Below are positions 1 to 9,700 of a stretch of 34,048 bases of DNA, one piece after another. Below the pieces are notes generated by a model. That model saw only the letters and a list, made by a program, of their open reading frames with translations. It did no database searches and had not been told where the DNA came from. The DNA lies in contig NZ_CYPW01000027.1 of the NCBI RefSeq assembly GCF_001458175.1, positions 280,363 through 314,410 of the forward strand, read 5' to 3'. The position numbers and the translations under genes are program-made. The DNA comes from Shimia marina. GTDB taxonomy: Bacteria > Pseudomonadota > Alphaproteobacteria > Rhodobacterales > Rhodobacteraceae. Each line of letters begins with the position of its first letter. Positions within the stretch are counted from its first letter, which is position 1.

Positions 1-209
1 TATTGCGGCGGTGGATTCTTGCGTGCAGCTTTTTTGTTAAGTCCGCGCACGTCACGGTTTTTCGGGGGGCAACGGGGACGGTGGGGAGGCGCCTTTGGCG
101 CCGGATGAGCAGCGCCGGAGCGCCTTTGGCAGCGCGTGATGCCGGGGGAGGGCGCTGCTTTGGGCAGGCGCAGTATGGCCTCACAGGTCGTGACATAGCA
201 CAGGCGCAC

Positions 210-242
210 AAAAAAACAGGCGCTGTTGTCAGCGCCTGTTTT
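210..242 (-). terminator. Rho-independent terminator of the glycerol ABC operon
   Basis: A perfect 12-bp stem (aaaacaggcgct, 213-224, pairing with agcgcctgtttt, 231-242) encloses a 6-nt loop. On the minus strand it is followed by seven T (210-216). It lies 28 nt beyond the DUF2160 stop, so it ends the operon. The rest of 1-270 holds no convincing gene; I see only a short GGCGCC-TTT-GGCGCC hairpin at 88-102. Confidence 0.85.
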
Positions 243-270
243 CAGATGATCTTTGCCACGATCGGGGGGA

Positions 271-549
271 TCAGACTTTCCAGAAACAGAAGGTCCCCCA
301 GCCGATTGCCAGACCCAGCGGCCACCAGAGCGGCTCACCCATCAGGCCGAGCCACGCGAGGAAGATGAAGCTGCTGCCTAAGCAGGTGAGGAACAGCCGA
401 TCGCCTCGGGTGGTGACAAGGCCAAGCGCGCCTTTGCGCTCGTCCCCGCCTGGGTTTTTGATTTCCAGAAAGACCAGCAGGCCAATGGTGGAAAACAGTG
501 TGATGAAGATCGCGGCCGTGGGCCAGGTCCATGCCATCCAGCTCAGCAT
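271..549 (-). CDS. glpU: DUF2160 small membrane protein of the glycerol ABC transporter
   Basis: This 92-residue protein has two to three hydrophobic segments (about residues 8-28, 51-70 and 72-88), separated by a basic loop containing KNPGGDERKG. That matches the DUF2160 family, which is found as the small last or near-last gene of rhizobial and roseobacter glycerol ABC operons, where it is called glpU. Its start lies 1 nt after the stop of the upstream permease gene, so translation is probably coupled. A terminator follows directly. Its role in transport is not established; it may be an accessory membrane subunit. The family call comes from context plus the characteristic sequence; the symbol is by analogy. 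Confidence 0.8.
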   Translation of the reverse strand: MLSWMAWTWPTAAIFITLFSTIGLLVFLEIKNPGGDERKGALGLVTTRGDRLFLTCLGSSFIFLAWLGLMGEPLWWPLGLAIGWGTFCFWKV

Positions 550-550
550 A

Positions 551-1348
<798 letters not shown>

Positions 1349-1363
1349 GATCGTTGTCCTTTC

Positions 1364-2227
1364 TTAGTTCAGGTCATCTTTGGTCATGATTGTGTAGAAC
1401 AGCCAGGACACAAAGAGGGTGATTGCGAAGTAGATCAGGCTCATCGCGGCGGCAGGGCCGAGGTCAAACTGACCCAAAGCGATTTTCACAAGATCAATGG
1501 ACAGGAGGGTGGTCGAGTTGCCGGGGCCACCACCTGTGAGCACGAAAGGCTCGGTGTAGATGTTGAAGCTGTCCATGAAGCGCAGCAGGATTGCGATGGT
1601 CAGAACGCTTTTCATCTTGGGCAGCTGGATAAAGCGGAACACTGACCAGTTGGAGGCACCGTCGATCTTGGCGGCCTGATAATAGGCATCCGGGATCGAG
1701 ACCAGACCGGCATAGGCCAGAAGCACCACCAGCGAGGTCCAGTGCCACACATCCATGGTGATGATGGTCACCCATGCGGCCACGGGATCCTGGGTCATGT
1801 CATAGTTGATGCCCAGCACGTGGTTGAGGAAATAGCCCAGAAGACCAATGTCTGGCAGAGCAAAGATGTTCCACATTGCGCCCACCACGTTCCAAGGGAT
1901 CAGCATCGGCAGCGCCATGAGCACGAGGCAGACTGGCACCCAGAAGCCTTTGCGTGGCATGGACAGGGCAATCGCGATGCCCAGTGGGATCTCGATGATC
2001 AGGATCATGAAGGTGAAGAAGAACTGACGCCCAAGTGCCGCGTGGAAGCGATCTGAACGCAGGATCTGTTCAAACCAGGTGAGGCCTTCCCAGAAGAAGA
2101 GGTTGTCGCCAAAGGTTTCCTGAACTGAGTAGTTGACCACCGTCATCATTGGGATGATGGCATTGAAGGCCACAAGGATCAGCACTGGCAGCACAAAGAA
2201 CCAGGCTTTTTGGTTTTCGGTTTTCAT
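1364..2227 (-). CDS. glpP: Glycerol ABC transporter permease, MalF-like
   Basis: This 287-residue permease has six membrane segments. An EAA loop (YYQAAKIDGASNWSVFRF) lies in the last third, and the C-terminal half contains TGGGPGNSTT, common in MalF-type sugar permeases. I start at the ATG at 2227 (MKTENQKAW). The open frame continues upstream to 2539, but that part overlaps the preceding ATPase gene in another frame and has no family character. The 79-nt gap to the upstream ATPase gene contains a 26-bp palindromic repeat (2264-2289). The partner is the MalG-like permease 15 nt downstream. Confidence 0.88.
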   Translation of the reverse strand: MKTENQKAWFFVLPVLILVAFNAIIPMMTVVNYSVQETFGDNLFFWEGLTWFEQILRSDRFHAALGRQFFFTFMILIIEIPLGIAIALSMPRKGFWVPVCLVLMALPMLIPWNVVGAMWNIFALPDIGLLGYFLNHVLGINYDMTQDPVAAWVTIITMDVWHWTSLVVLLAYAGLVSIPDAYYQAAKIDGASNWSVFRFIQLPKMKSVLTIAILLRFMDSFNIYTEPFVLTGGGPGNSTTLLSIDLVKIALGQFDLGPAAAMSLIYFAITLFVSWLFYTIMTKDDLN

Positions 2228-2263
2228 GGCTGCACCACTTGCTCTCTGAAGGTGATTGTTTGC

Positions 2264-2289
2264 GCGAGGCCCCGGATCAGGTCCGGGGC
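2264..2289. repeat. Dispersed palindromic repeat, copy 1
   Basis: Arms GCCCCGGA and TCCGGGGC (8 bp, 5-nt loop TCAGG) form a strong hairpin in the gap between the glpT-like and glpP-like genes. The same 26 bp occur without change at 20349-20374. Identity over 26 bp at two unrelated sites indicates a REP-like dispersed element. In this transcript it could stabilise the upstream mRNA or tune permease expression. Confidence 0.7.
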
Positions 2290-2306
2290 ATGATGGTGGG
2301 GTCCGC

Positions 2307-3398
2307 TCATGCTGCGCTCTCCTTTTGCGCGGGTTCAGAGGCAATCCAGCCGTCTGCATAGAGACGGGTCTGTTCCGGGGTGAAGTGCAGATGCACCTTG
2401 TCGCCTTTCTGTGGCGCCGGACCGTTTTGGATGGCGGCAACCTTATGTGCGCCGACCATGGCCTCAACCACAGTGTGGCGCCCGACATCCGCGACGCGGC
2501 TGACGGTGGCGGGAATGCCGGTTTCAGCCAGAGAGACAAATTCCGGACGAATGCCGATTTCCACAGTGCCCGGAACGTCGGAGGCGATTGGGCCTTCCAG
2601 CGTCACCGGCTGACCTTCGAAATAGGCCTGACCGTCTTTGACTTCGGCGGGCAGCACATTCATGCCCGGCGAGCCGATGAAGTGGCCCACAAAAGTATGT
2701 GCGGGGCGCTCAAACAGCTCTTCGGGGGTGCCGATTTGCACCACTTCGCCCAGCTGCATCACCACCACCTGATCGGCGAAGGTGAGGGCTTCGGTCTGGT
2801 CGTGGGTCACATAGATCATGGTGTGGGAGACGCGCTGATGCAGCTCTTTGAGCTTGGTGCGCAGTTTCCACTTCAGATGCGGGTCGATCACGGTGAGCGG
2901 TTCGTCAAACATGACGACATTCACGTCATCGCGCACAAGGCCGCGGCCCATGGAGATCTTTTGCTTGTTGTCAGGGGACAGGCCAGCCGCTTTGCGATCC
3001 AGCATATCGGTGACTTCGAGCATCTCTGCAATCTCTGCCACGCGCTTTTCGATGGTGGCGGGATCCACACCACGGTTTTTCAGCGGGAAAGCGAGGTTTT
3101 CGCGCACGGTCATCGTGTCGTAGATCACCGGGAACTGGAATACCTGCGCGATGTTGCGCTGATCGGGGGGCAGTTTGGTGACGTCCTGACCGTCAAACAG
3201 GATCTGCCCTTCAGAGGGCACCAGAAGGCCGGAGATGATATTGAGAAGGGTGGATTTGCCACAGCCGGAGGGGCCAAGCAGCGCATAGGCACCGCCGTCC
3301 TGCCAATCCAGATCAACTTCTTTCAGTGCGTAGTCCTGTGGCCCTTTGGGTTCGGGGAAATAGGAGTGCCGCAGGTTTTTGAGTGTGATTTTCGCCAT
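2307..3398 (-). CDS. glpT: Glycerol ABC transporter ATPase with degenerate signature motif
   Basis: This 363-residue ATP-binding subunit is of the MalK/UgpC type: nucleotide-binding domain about residues 1-235, then a C-terminal TOBE/OB regulatory domain. Walker A is GPSGCGKST (42-50) and Walker B VVMFDEP (161-167). The ABC signature is LSPDNKQ (140-146) instead of LSGGQ, and the segment after Walker B reads LTVIDPHLKW. From memory, this variant is usual in this subfamily, so the subunit is probably one half of an asymmetric ATPase pair. The ATG at 3398 (MAKITLKNLRHSY) is chosen because the longer open frame upstream overlaps the preceding gene. It starts 10 nt after the upstream ATPase stop. 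Confidence 0.88.
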   Translation of the reverse strand: MAKITLKNLRHSYFPEPKGPQDYALKEVDLDWQDGGAYALLGPSGCGKSTLLNIISGLLVPSEGQILFDGQDVTKLPPDQRNIAQVFQFPVIYDTMTVRENLAFPLKNRGVDPATIEKRVAEIAEMLEVTDMLDRKAAGLSPDNKQKISMGRGLVRDDVNVVMFDEPLTVIDPHLKWKLRTKLKELHQRVSHTMIYVTHDQTEALTFADQVVVMQLGEVVQIGTPEELFERPAHTFVGHFIGSPGMNVLPAEVKDGQAYFEGQPVTLEGPIASDVPGTVEIGIRPEFVSLAETGIPATVSRVADVGRHTVVEAMVGAHKVAAIQNGPAPQKGDKVHLHFTPEQTRLYADGWIASEPAQKESAA

Positions 3399-3408
3399 GA
3401 ATTTTCCC

Positions 3409-4470
3409 TCAGCCGACGCGGGCGCCGTCAGGCGCGAAGTAGAAACAGGTGGTCGGATCCAGATAGAAATCGTGATCCTCGCCGATCCGGTAGGGGTGGG
3501 TGCCATGTGCGAGGCTGACCCAGCTGTTGCCGTCAAACTCAAAATGCGCGGAGCTTTCTGAGCCGGAGAGCTCGGTCACGCCCACATGACCTTTGAGCGC
3601 CACATCAGAGCCGTCATGGGCATGGGGCAGTACGTGGTGCGGGCGCACGGCGACGATGTAATCCCCATCTGCGAGACCTGCGACTTCGCCACTCACAGTC
3701 CAGCTGAGGCTGCCCAGATGCATGGCATCGCCACGTTTGGTGACGGGCGCGTGGTTGATGGGAGGATCAGAGAAGATGCGCGCCGCTGTCAGCGAAGCAG
3801 GGGCGCGGTAGATGTCGGCGGTGGGGCCAAACTGGGCCACGTTGCCATCCACCATCAAGGCAGTTTCCCCGCCCAGCAGAAGCGCTTCTTCGGGCTCGGA
3901 GGTGGCATAGACCACCACGGCGCCGCGATCTGCAAACAGTTCTGGCAGCTGCTCACGCAGTTCTTCGCGCAGTTTGTAATCGAGGTTGGCGAGCGGCTCG
4001 TCGAGAAACACCGCGCGGCTTTCTTTGGCAATCGCGCGGGCGAGGGCGCAGCGCTGTTGCTGGCCACCGGACAGCTCATGTGGGCGGCGGTGCAGCATTG
4101 GGCCAAGCTGAAGGATATCTGCAGCCTCGGCGACGCGATCTTCGATTTCCGATTTCGCCATTCCGGCCACTTTGAGCGGGGAGGCGATGTTTTCAAACAC
4201 CGTCATGTGCGGGTAGTTCACAAAGAACTGGTGCACGAGGCTGATGTTGCGTTTCTGTGTGGTGAGGGCGGTGACGTCTTCGCCTTCCAGAATAATCTGG
4301 CCGGCGGCAATCGGGTCAAGCCCCGCCATCATTTTGATCAGAGAGGTTTTGCCAGCGCCGGTTTCGCCCAGCAACACGTTGAAGTGGCCTTTTCTCAACG
4401 TCAGGGTTGTGGGTTTGATGTGAGTCACACCCTGCACAACCTTTGTAATGTTCTTTATTTCCAGTGCCAT
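3409..4470 (-). CDS. glpS: Glycerol ABC transporter ATPase, canonical subunit
   Basis: This 353-residue MalK-type ATPase has Walker A GETGAGKT (35-42), signature LSGGQ (133-137), Walker B AVFLDEP (153-159), and a C-terminal TOBE-like domain after about residue 235. It is paired with the divergent ATPase encoded 10 nt downstream; two different ATPase subunits are characteristic of the glpST glycerol transporter. The H-loop position reads YATSEPEEAL, with Ser where His is usual in this family, so catalysis may be shared asymmetrically between the two subunits. The start is the ATG at 4470 (MALEIKNITKVV), where family similarity begins. It is separated from the binding-protein gene by 140 nt containing a stable hairpin. 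Confidence 0.88.
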   Translation of the reverse strand: MALEIKNITKVVQGVTHIKPTTLTLRKGHFNVLLGETGAGKTSLIKMMAGLDPIAAGQIILEGEDVTALTTQKRNISLVHQFFVNYPHMTVFENIASPLKVAGMAKSEIEDRVAEAADILQLGPMLHRRPHELSGGQQQRCALARAIAKESRAVFLDEPLANLDYKLREELREQLPELFADRGAVVVYATSEPEEALLLGGETALMVDGNVAQFGPTADIYRAPASLTAARIFSDPPINHAPVTKRGDAMHLGSLSWTVSGEVAGLADGDYIVAVRPHHVLPHAHDGSDVALKGHVGVTELSGSESSAHFEFDGNSWVSLAHGTHPYRIGEDHDFYLDPTTCFYFAPDGARVG

Positions 4471-4539
4471 GGATGCACCTATTGATCCTTGTGGATGCCC
4501 CCGAAGGAGACTGTGGAGGAGGAGGAAGGAGGGGGAGTT

Positions 4540-4568
4540 GGCCGGGGCGTTGCACGCAAGCCCCGGCC
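4540..4568 (-). promoter_or_regulatory. Intercistronic hairpin after the binding-protein gene
   Basis: A perfect 9-bp GC-rich stem (ggccggggc, 4540-4548; gccccggcc, 4560-4568) with an 11-nt loop lies between the binding-protein stop and the first ATPase start. No T-run follows on the minus strand, so it is more likely an mRNA-stabilising or attenuating element than a terminator. It would give more binding protein than membrane subunits, as is common in ABC import operons. Confidence 0.55.
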
Positions 4569-4610
4569 GGTTGACCAAATTCACGGGGAGTGAATGGTCT
4601 GGAGGAACGG

Positions 4611-6347
4611 TTAGTTCTGGTTCCAGCGGGCAATCAGATCGTCATAGCTGACGGTCTCGCCCTGTGGCTTTTCGTTGTCCAGCTTTGGCTTGGCGCCGCC
4701 GTTGGCATACCACCACTCTGCGTCTTTCTCTTCGTTCAGACGTGGGCCGCAGCCGCCGTAGACGTTCTGGGCTTCATCCGCACGCTGCATGCGCGCCATG
4801 GTGATGTCCATTTCTTCGGCCAGACGGTCCATGGCTTCCTGTGGAGTGAAGGCACCGGAGTTCACGTCACCGATTTGCTGCCACCAGATCTGGGCCAGCT
4901 TCGGATAGTCAGGTACGTTCACGCCGGTCGGGGACCATGCGTTGCGGTCAGGAGAACGATAGAATTCCACCAGACCACCCAGTTTGGGGGCGCGTTCGGT
5001 GAAGCTCTCGTGGTTCACAGAGCTGTCGCGGGTGAAGGTCAGACCCACGTGGGATTTCTTCACGTCGACAGTTTTGGAGGTCACGAACTGAGCATAGAGC
5101 CATGCAGCCTGTGCGCGGTCCGCTGGGGTGGACTTCAGGAAGGTCCAGGAGCCAACGTCCTGATAGCCAACCTTCTGGCCTTTTTCCCAGTAAGGGCCGT
5201 GTGGGCTTGGGGCCATGCGCCACAGTGGGTTGCCGTCGCCGTCCACGGTGTTGTTGCCTTCAGACTGAGGCTTCACCATGTCTGCGGTAAAGGCAGTGTA
5301 CCAGAAGATCTGCTGGGCCACGTTGCCTTGCGCAAGCGCTGGCAGAGACTGGTAAAAGTCATAAGACGCTGCACCGGGAGGGGCATAGTTGCGCAGCCAT
5401 TCGTCCCATTTGCGGATCGCATAGACCGCCGCTGGACCGTTTGCTGCACCACCGCGGGTGACGGACGCACCAGCTGGGTTACAGGAGCCGGCTTCCATGC
5501 GGATGCCCCATTCGTCGATTGGCACACCGTTTGGTTCACCTTTGGAGCCTGCACCGGCCATGGAGAGCCATGCGTCGGTCATGCGCCAGCCAAGGTCAGG
5601 GGCGCGTTTGCCGTAGTCCATGTGACCATAGATGTCGACGCCGTCGATGTTCTTCACGTCATTGGAGAAGAACTCCGCGATGTCTTCATAGGCGGACCAG
5701 TTTACAGGTACGCCCAGCTCGTAGCCGTATTTGGCTTTGAACTGCTCTTTCAGGTCTTCGCGGTCAAACCAGTCTTTGCGGAACCAGTAGAGGTTCGCAA
5801 ACTGCTGGTCTGGCAACTGGTACAGGTCGCCATCTGGGCCGGTGGTGAACTGGGTGCCCATGAAGTCAGCCAGATCGAGGGTGGGCGAGGTGGTCGCCGC
5901 CCAGTCACCTGCCATCATGTCGGTCAGGTTGTAGGCCAGTTGCAGACGGGAGTGGGTCCCGATCAGGTCGGAGTCATTGACGTAGCCGTCATAGAGGTTC
6001 CGCTTGGTTTGCATCTGGGTCTGCACCGCCTGAACCACTTCGCCTTCGCCGAGGATCTGGTGGTTGACTTTGATGCCGGTGATTTCTTCGAATGCCTTGG
6101 TCAGAACTTCGGCTTCGTAGCCGTGGGTCGGAATGCCTTCCGACAGCACGTTGATTTCCATGCCCGCGTAGGGCTGTGCAGCAGAGATGAACCACTGCAT
6201 TTCGCTCATTTGCTCATCTTTGTTCAGCGCAGACGGCTGGAATTCGGCGTCGATCCAGCGTTTGGCTGCCGCCTCATCGGCGTAGAGCGATTGTGTGCCC
6301 GCAATAACGGCTGTTGCCGCCACTGCGGAGAAAAGATACTTCCGCAT
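4611..6347 (-). CDS. glpV: Glycerol ABC transporter periplasmic binding protein
   Basis: This 578-residue extracellular solute-binding protein begins with a clear Sec signal peptide (MRKYLFSAVAATAVIAGTQSLYA, cleavage near residue 23). Its size is well above the 400-450 residues of most sugar-binding proteins and fits the large binding proteins of the GlpV glycerol system. The ATG at 6347 is supported by GGGAGGAT a few bases upstream; the longer open frame to 6425 lacks a signal peptide at its start. It is the first gene of the six-gene operon. The upstream region has a small hairpin at 6373-6389 and an inverted repeat at 6423-6443 that may bind a regulator. Glycerol as ligand is inferred from the operon type. 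Confidence 0.87.
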   Translation of the reverse strand: MRKYLFSAVAATAVIAGTQSLYADEAAAKRWIDAEFQPSALNKDEQMSEMQWFISAAQPYAGMEINVLSEGIPTHGYEAEVLTKAFEEITGIKVNHQILGEGEVVQAVQTQMQTKRNLYDGYVNDSDLIGTHSRLQLAYNLTDMMAGDWAATTSPTLDLADFMGTQFTTGPDGDLYQLPDQQFANLYWFRKDWFDREDLKEQFKAKYGYELGVPVNWSAYEDIAEFFSNDVKNIDGVDIYGHMDYGKRAPDLGWRMTDAWLSMAGAGSKGEPNGVPIDEWGIRMEAGSCNPAGASVTRGGAANGPAAVYAIRKWDEWLRNYAPPGAASYDFYQSLPALAQGNVAQQIFWYTAFTADMVKPQSEGNNTVDGDGNPLWRMAPSPHGPYWEKGQKVGYQDVGSWTFLKSTPADRAQAAWLYAQFVTSKTVDVKKSHVGLTFTRDSSVNHESFTERAPKLGGLVEFYRSPDRNAWSPTGVNVPDYPKLAQIWWQQIGDVNSGAFTPQEAMDRLAEEMDITMARMQRADEAQNVYGGCGPRLNEEKDAEWWYANGGAKPKLDNEKPQGETVSYDDLIARWNQN

Positions 6348-6774
6348 CTTATCCTCCCAAAATGGTTGTAGACCGACCGCAGGGGTCGGATGCCTTACGT
6401 TGTCAAATGCGCATTTTTCAGTCAACTAATAATTTAGTAGTTGGGGCTGGTAGTGGCGGTTTTCGTCGCGTTAATCTTTGATTTTAAAGATATAATATCG
6501 ATAATCGCCACAATGGTTTTGCTGTATTTTCTGCAAGAATAGCTTGCATTTTTGATTTTCGCAATTGTTCGTTCTGTTCCTCAATGCGCGTTTTGGGGGA
6601 TTTTTCCGTCAGATTCGAGCGCTGTTCACAGGCACTTTCACAGGGCGGCTCAAGATTGGCGTGGATTTGGAAACAGTAAGTCTAAAATTTTACATAACGG
6701 CCCGCGTGTATTTTCGACTAAGGTTGGTGTGAGGGTATTTTCCAAAGTCATTTTAGCGTTCGGGGGTTCGCGTC
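6348..6774. promoter_or_regulatory. Divergent AT-rich intergenic region between glpV-like and RTX glycosidase genes
   Basis: These 427 nt between divergent genes are clearly more AT-rich than the surroundings, and I see no coding region in them. They hold the inverted repeat CAACTA-N9-TAGTTG (6423-6443), about 76 nt upstream of the glpV-like start and a candidate operator, and a CCGACC/GGTCGG hairpin (6373-6389) in the probable leader. A TATAAT hexamer occurs at 6491-6496, but without a well-placed -35 box on the plus strand. Exact promoters cannot be fixed by eye. Confidence 0.4.
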
Positions 6775-9700
6775 ATGCTTACTATTTTACTGCCGTTGCT
6801 GGCCAGTTTGGCAATTGTGGGTGTCATCGTTGACGCCTCTGATAGTGGTTCTGATGATGAGACATCCGGGGATGAAACACCGACGCCTGATCCTACGGAT
6901 GAGGATGTTGGAGATCAGCCGTCGCCGGGTGATGAAACACCTGATCCTGATGATGAGACACCTGGTGATGGTGACCCGGTGGATCCTGATGAACCCGCGC
7001 CTGTTGCGGGAGAAGAGATTGTTGGCGACGATGACGACAATCAACTGACCGGGACGGTGAATGATGACACGATCTCGGGCGGCGGCGGCAATGACCTTAT
7101 TGATGCGGATGACGGCAACGATCTTCTGAATGGGGATGCGGGTGCGGACACCGTTTTTGGACGGCATGGCACCGATGTGGTCAATGGCGGCAGCGGGGAT
7201 GACCTTTTGAAGGGCGGCCGCGGCAACGACTTTGTCTTCGGTGGCGAAGGGGATGACCGCTTGATTGGCTCGCCGGGAGATGATGTGCTGACCGCGGGAT
7301 CGGGCAGCGATTATCTGCGCGGGGATCAGGGCGATGATATTCTGATCGCGCTGGATGATCTGGCACTGGATCAGGCCTCTGACACGTTGATTGGCGGCAC
7401 TGGCACAGACCGGCTGATTGGCGATGATGGCGATCTGATGCAGGGGGGCGAAGGGGCCACCCGGTTTGAAGTGGTGGTTGGCGGTGCGCCCGTGCGCATT
7501 ACGGATTTTGAACTGTTTCATCCGCCGGGGGGCGAACTCAGCTCTGATCTGCTGACTTTGCTGGATGAGGATGGGGAGATCCTGAGCCGGGCCGAAGTGC
7601 TTGCCAATGGCGGCGAGTTGGAGGATGCGGCGGATGGCAGCGGTGTCAATGTGCTCTATGACGGGCGTGTTGTGGCCGTGATTGAGGGCTATATCGCAGA
7701 TGATTTCCGGGCGGCCTCCAATTGGATGGGCAACTTCTCTACCGAACTGACAGGCCGGTTTGAAGGGGATGATGTGCTGACTGGCGATACCGAAGGCGCG
7801 GTTTTGGATGATTATCTGGCAGGCGGCAATGGGGATGACACGCTCACCGGTGGCGGCGGGCAGGACCTCTTGCAGGGGGACGCGGGGAATGACGTGCTCG
7901 ACACCACGGACCATGCGGCGGTGGCAGAGGGGGCGGAGTCGCAGCCTGATCTCGCTGTGGGCGGCGAAGGGGACGATCGCTTCATTGCGGATGATGGGGA
8001 CATCATCGGCGGCCAGGAGGGGCTGGACAGTTATGAGGTCTATGTGCCGACAGAGGATGACGACCGGGCTGTTGAGATTTTCACCTATCAGTTTTCCAAC
8101 TCTGAAGGGCAGGTGGAGATCCTGACGCTTCTGGGCGCAGATGGCACAGCGCTTTCAGCGCAGGAGGTGGCCGATAACCTTGTGGTTTATCAGCATGAAA
8201 ACGGGACTGATGCGATCCTGGAGTACGACGGGCGTATGGCGGTGATCGTGCATGGTATGTCTGCCGATATTCTGCAACAGACAGAGCTTTGGATTGGCAA
8301 CCTTGATCCTGACCCCACGGTGCCAGTGGACCCGGATCAGGGCTCGGATGATGCCACTGAAATCACGATGGCGCTGCGCTCTGTGCAGGGCACGGGGCAG
8401 GTGGTTTCTCAACAGATGTTTGGCGCCAATACGGTTTACAGCGTGAACACTGATGCGGGTGTGCCGCTGGAGAACTACGTGGAAGGTGTGCGGGCGCTTG
8501 AGGTGGAAAACTTCCGCTTCCCGGCGGGACAGGGTGACTCTCTGGATGGGGAGAATGAAGGCGTGGACTGGCTCAATGTGATTGAGCTGGTGGAAAACGA
8601 AGATGGCGAGCGGGTGCTGCGCGAGGAGGTGGTGAACGCGCTGGACGCGGCGATTGCGGCGCATGACACGGGCAGTGATGTGAAGGTCACCATGGTGATC
8701 GCCACGAAGCTCTATTCGCTGGAAGAGTACGAAGCGCTCTATGATGATATTGCGCGGTTTGCGGAGATCATGGTCACGGATTACGCGGATCAGATCGAGG
8801 CCATTGAGATTGGCAATGAGTACTGGGCGATTGGCGAGACCAACTATGGTCAGAAAGCCGATATCGCCGCGCGGGCGCTGGCGGAGGGCATGGCGCGCGC
8901 GGGTGTTGAAGAAGACGATCAGCCGAGCATCATCGTGCAGATGGCAACCCCAAATGAGGGCAGCGAGTTCCACACGTCGGTCGATGACCGCCCCTTTGGT
9001 GAGCGTCGGGATGATGCCAATCAGCAGATCATTGATCAGCTCTCTGCGGAGGCGCGTGCGGCGATTGATGGGGTGGTGGAGCATTATTACTACCGGCGCG
9101 ATTATGATGTCTTCACCGGTGATGGCAATGAGCAGGGCTTCATCCCAAATGACTATGAAATCTGGGAAGAGAATTTCGACAAAGAGCTGGATCTGCACAT
9201 CACTGAGTGGAACATCCGCACCACGAACCTTGATCAGAATGGCATTCGTGCGGCCGGCATTCTGCCGGAGATGATGGAATATATGGTGTCCTGGGGCACG
9301 GATGCGGCGCATGGCTGGCCGGTGGTACATAACACCACGAGCCATTTGGCGGGCACGCGGGCGGATATGCCGGTCCTCAATGAGGATGGCTGGGTTGTGA
9401 ACTCCGTGCGCGGTGCGGTGTTTGATGTCATGTCCTCAGAACTTGTGGGCACGGAATTGATGGAGACGGAATTCTCCAATGATGATGGACGCATGGAGGT
9501 GCAGGTCTATCAGAGCGATGACAAGATCGTTGTGCAGGTGGCCTCCCGTACCGATGAACTGGTAGAGTTGGATCTGGATATCACTGCGCTTGTGGATGGC
9601 TTTGACAGCGCCAAAGGGGTTGTTGTGGGCTATGACCGTTCTGCGAGCAGTTCGGACGGGGTCTATCAGAAGGGCGGGGAACTGTTTCAGGCGGAGCAGA

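Noticed and set aside
3..368. Plus-strand frame at the left edge
   Set aside because: It crosses the operon terminator and overlaps the DUF2160 gene antisense, with low-complexity Arg/Ala content.
4590..6371. Long plus-strand open frame (593 codons) opposite the binding-protein gene
   Set aside because: It is a GC-driven shadow of the binding-protein gene. The minus frame has a signal peptide, ribosome-binding site and family sequence; this frame has none.
6975..7350. Short tandem DNA repeat as a separate mobile or satellite element
   Set aside because: The repetition follows the RTX nonapeptide code within the open frame.
8155..9345. Long minus-strand frame opposite the glycosidase domain, and similar ones at 6787-7914 and 9436-10443
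   Set aside because: They are rich in Ile, Arg and His with no domain character, and arise from the complement of Asp/Gly-rich RTX codons.
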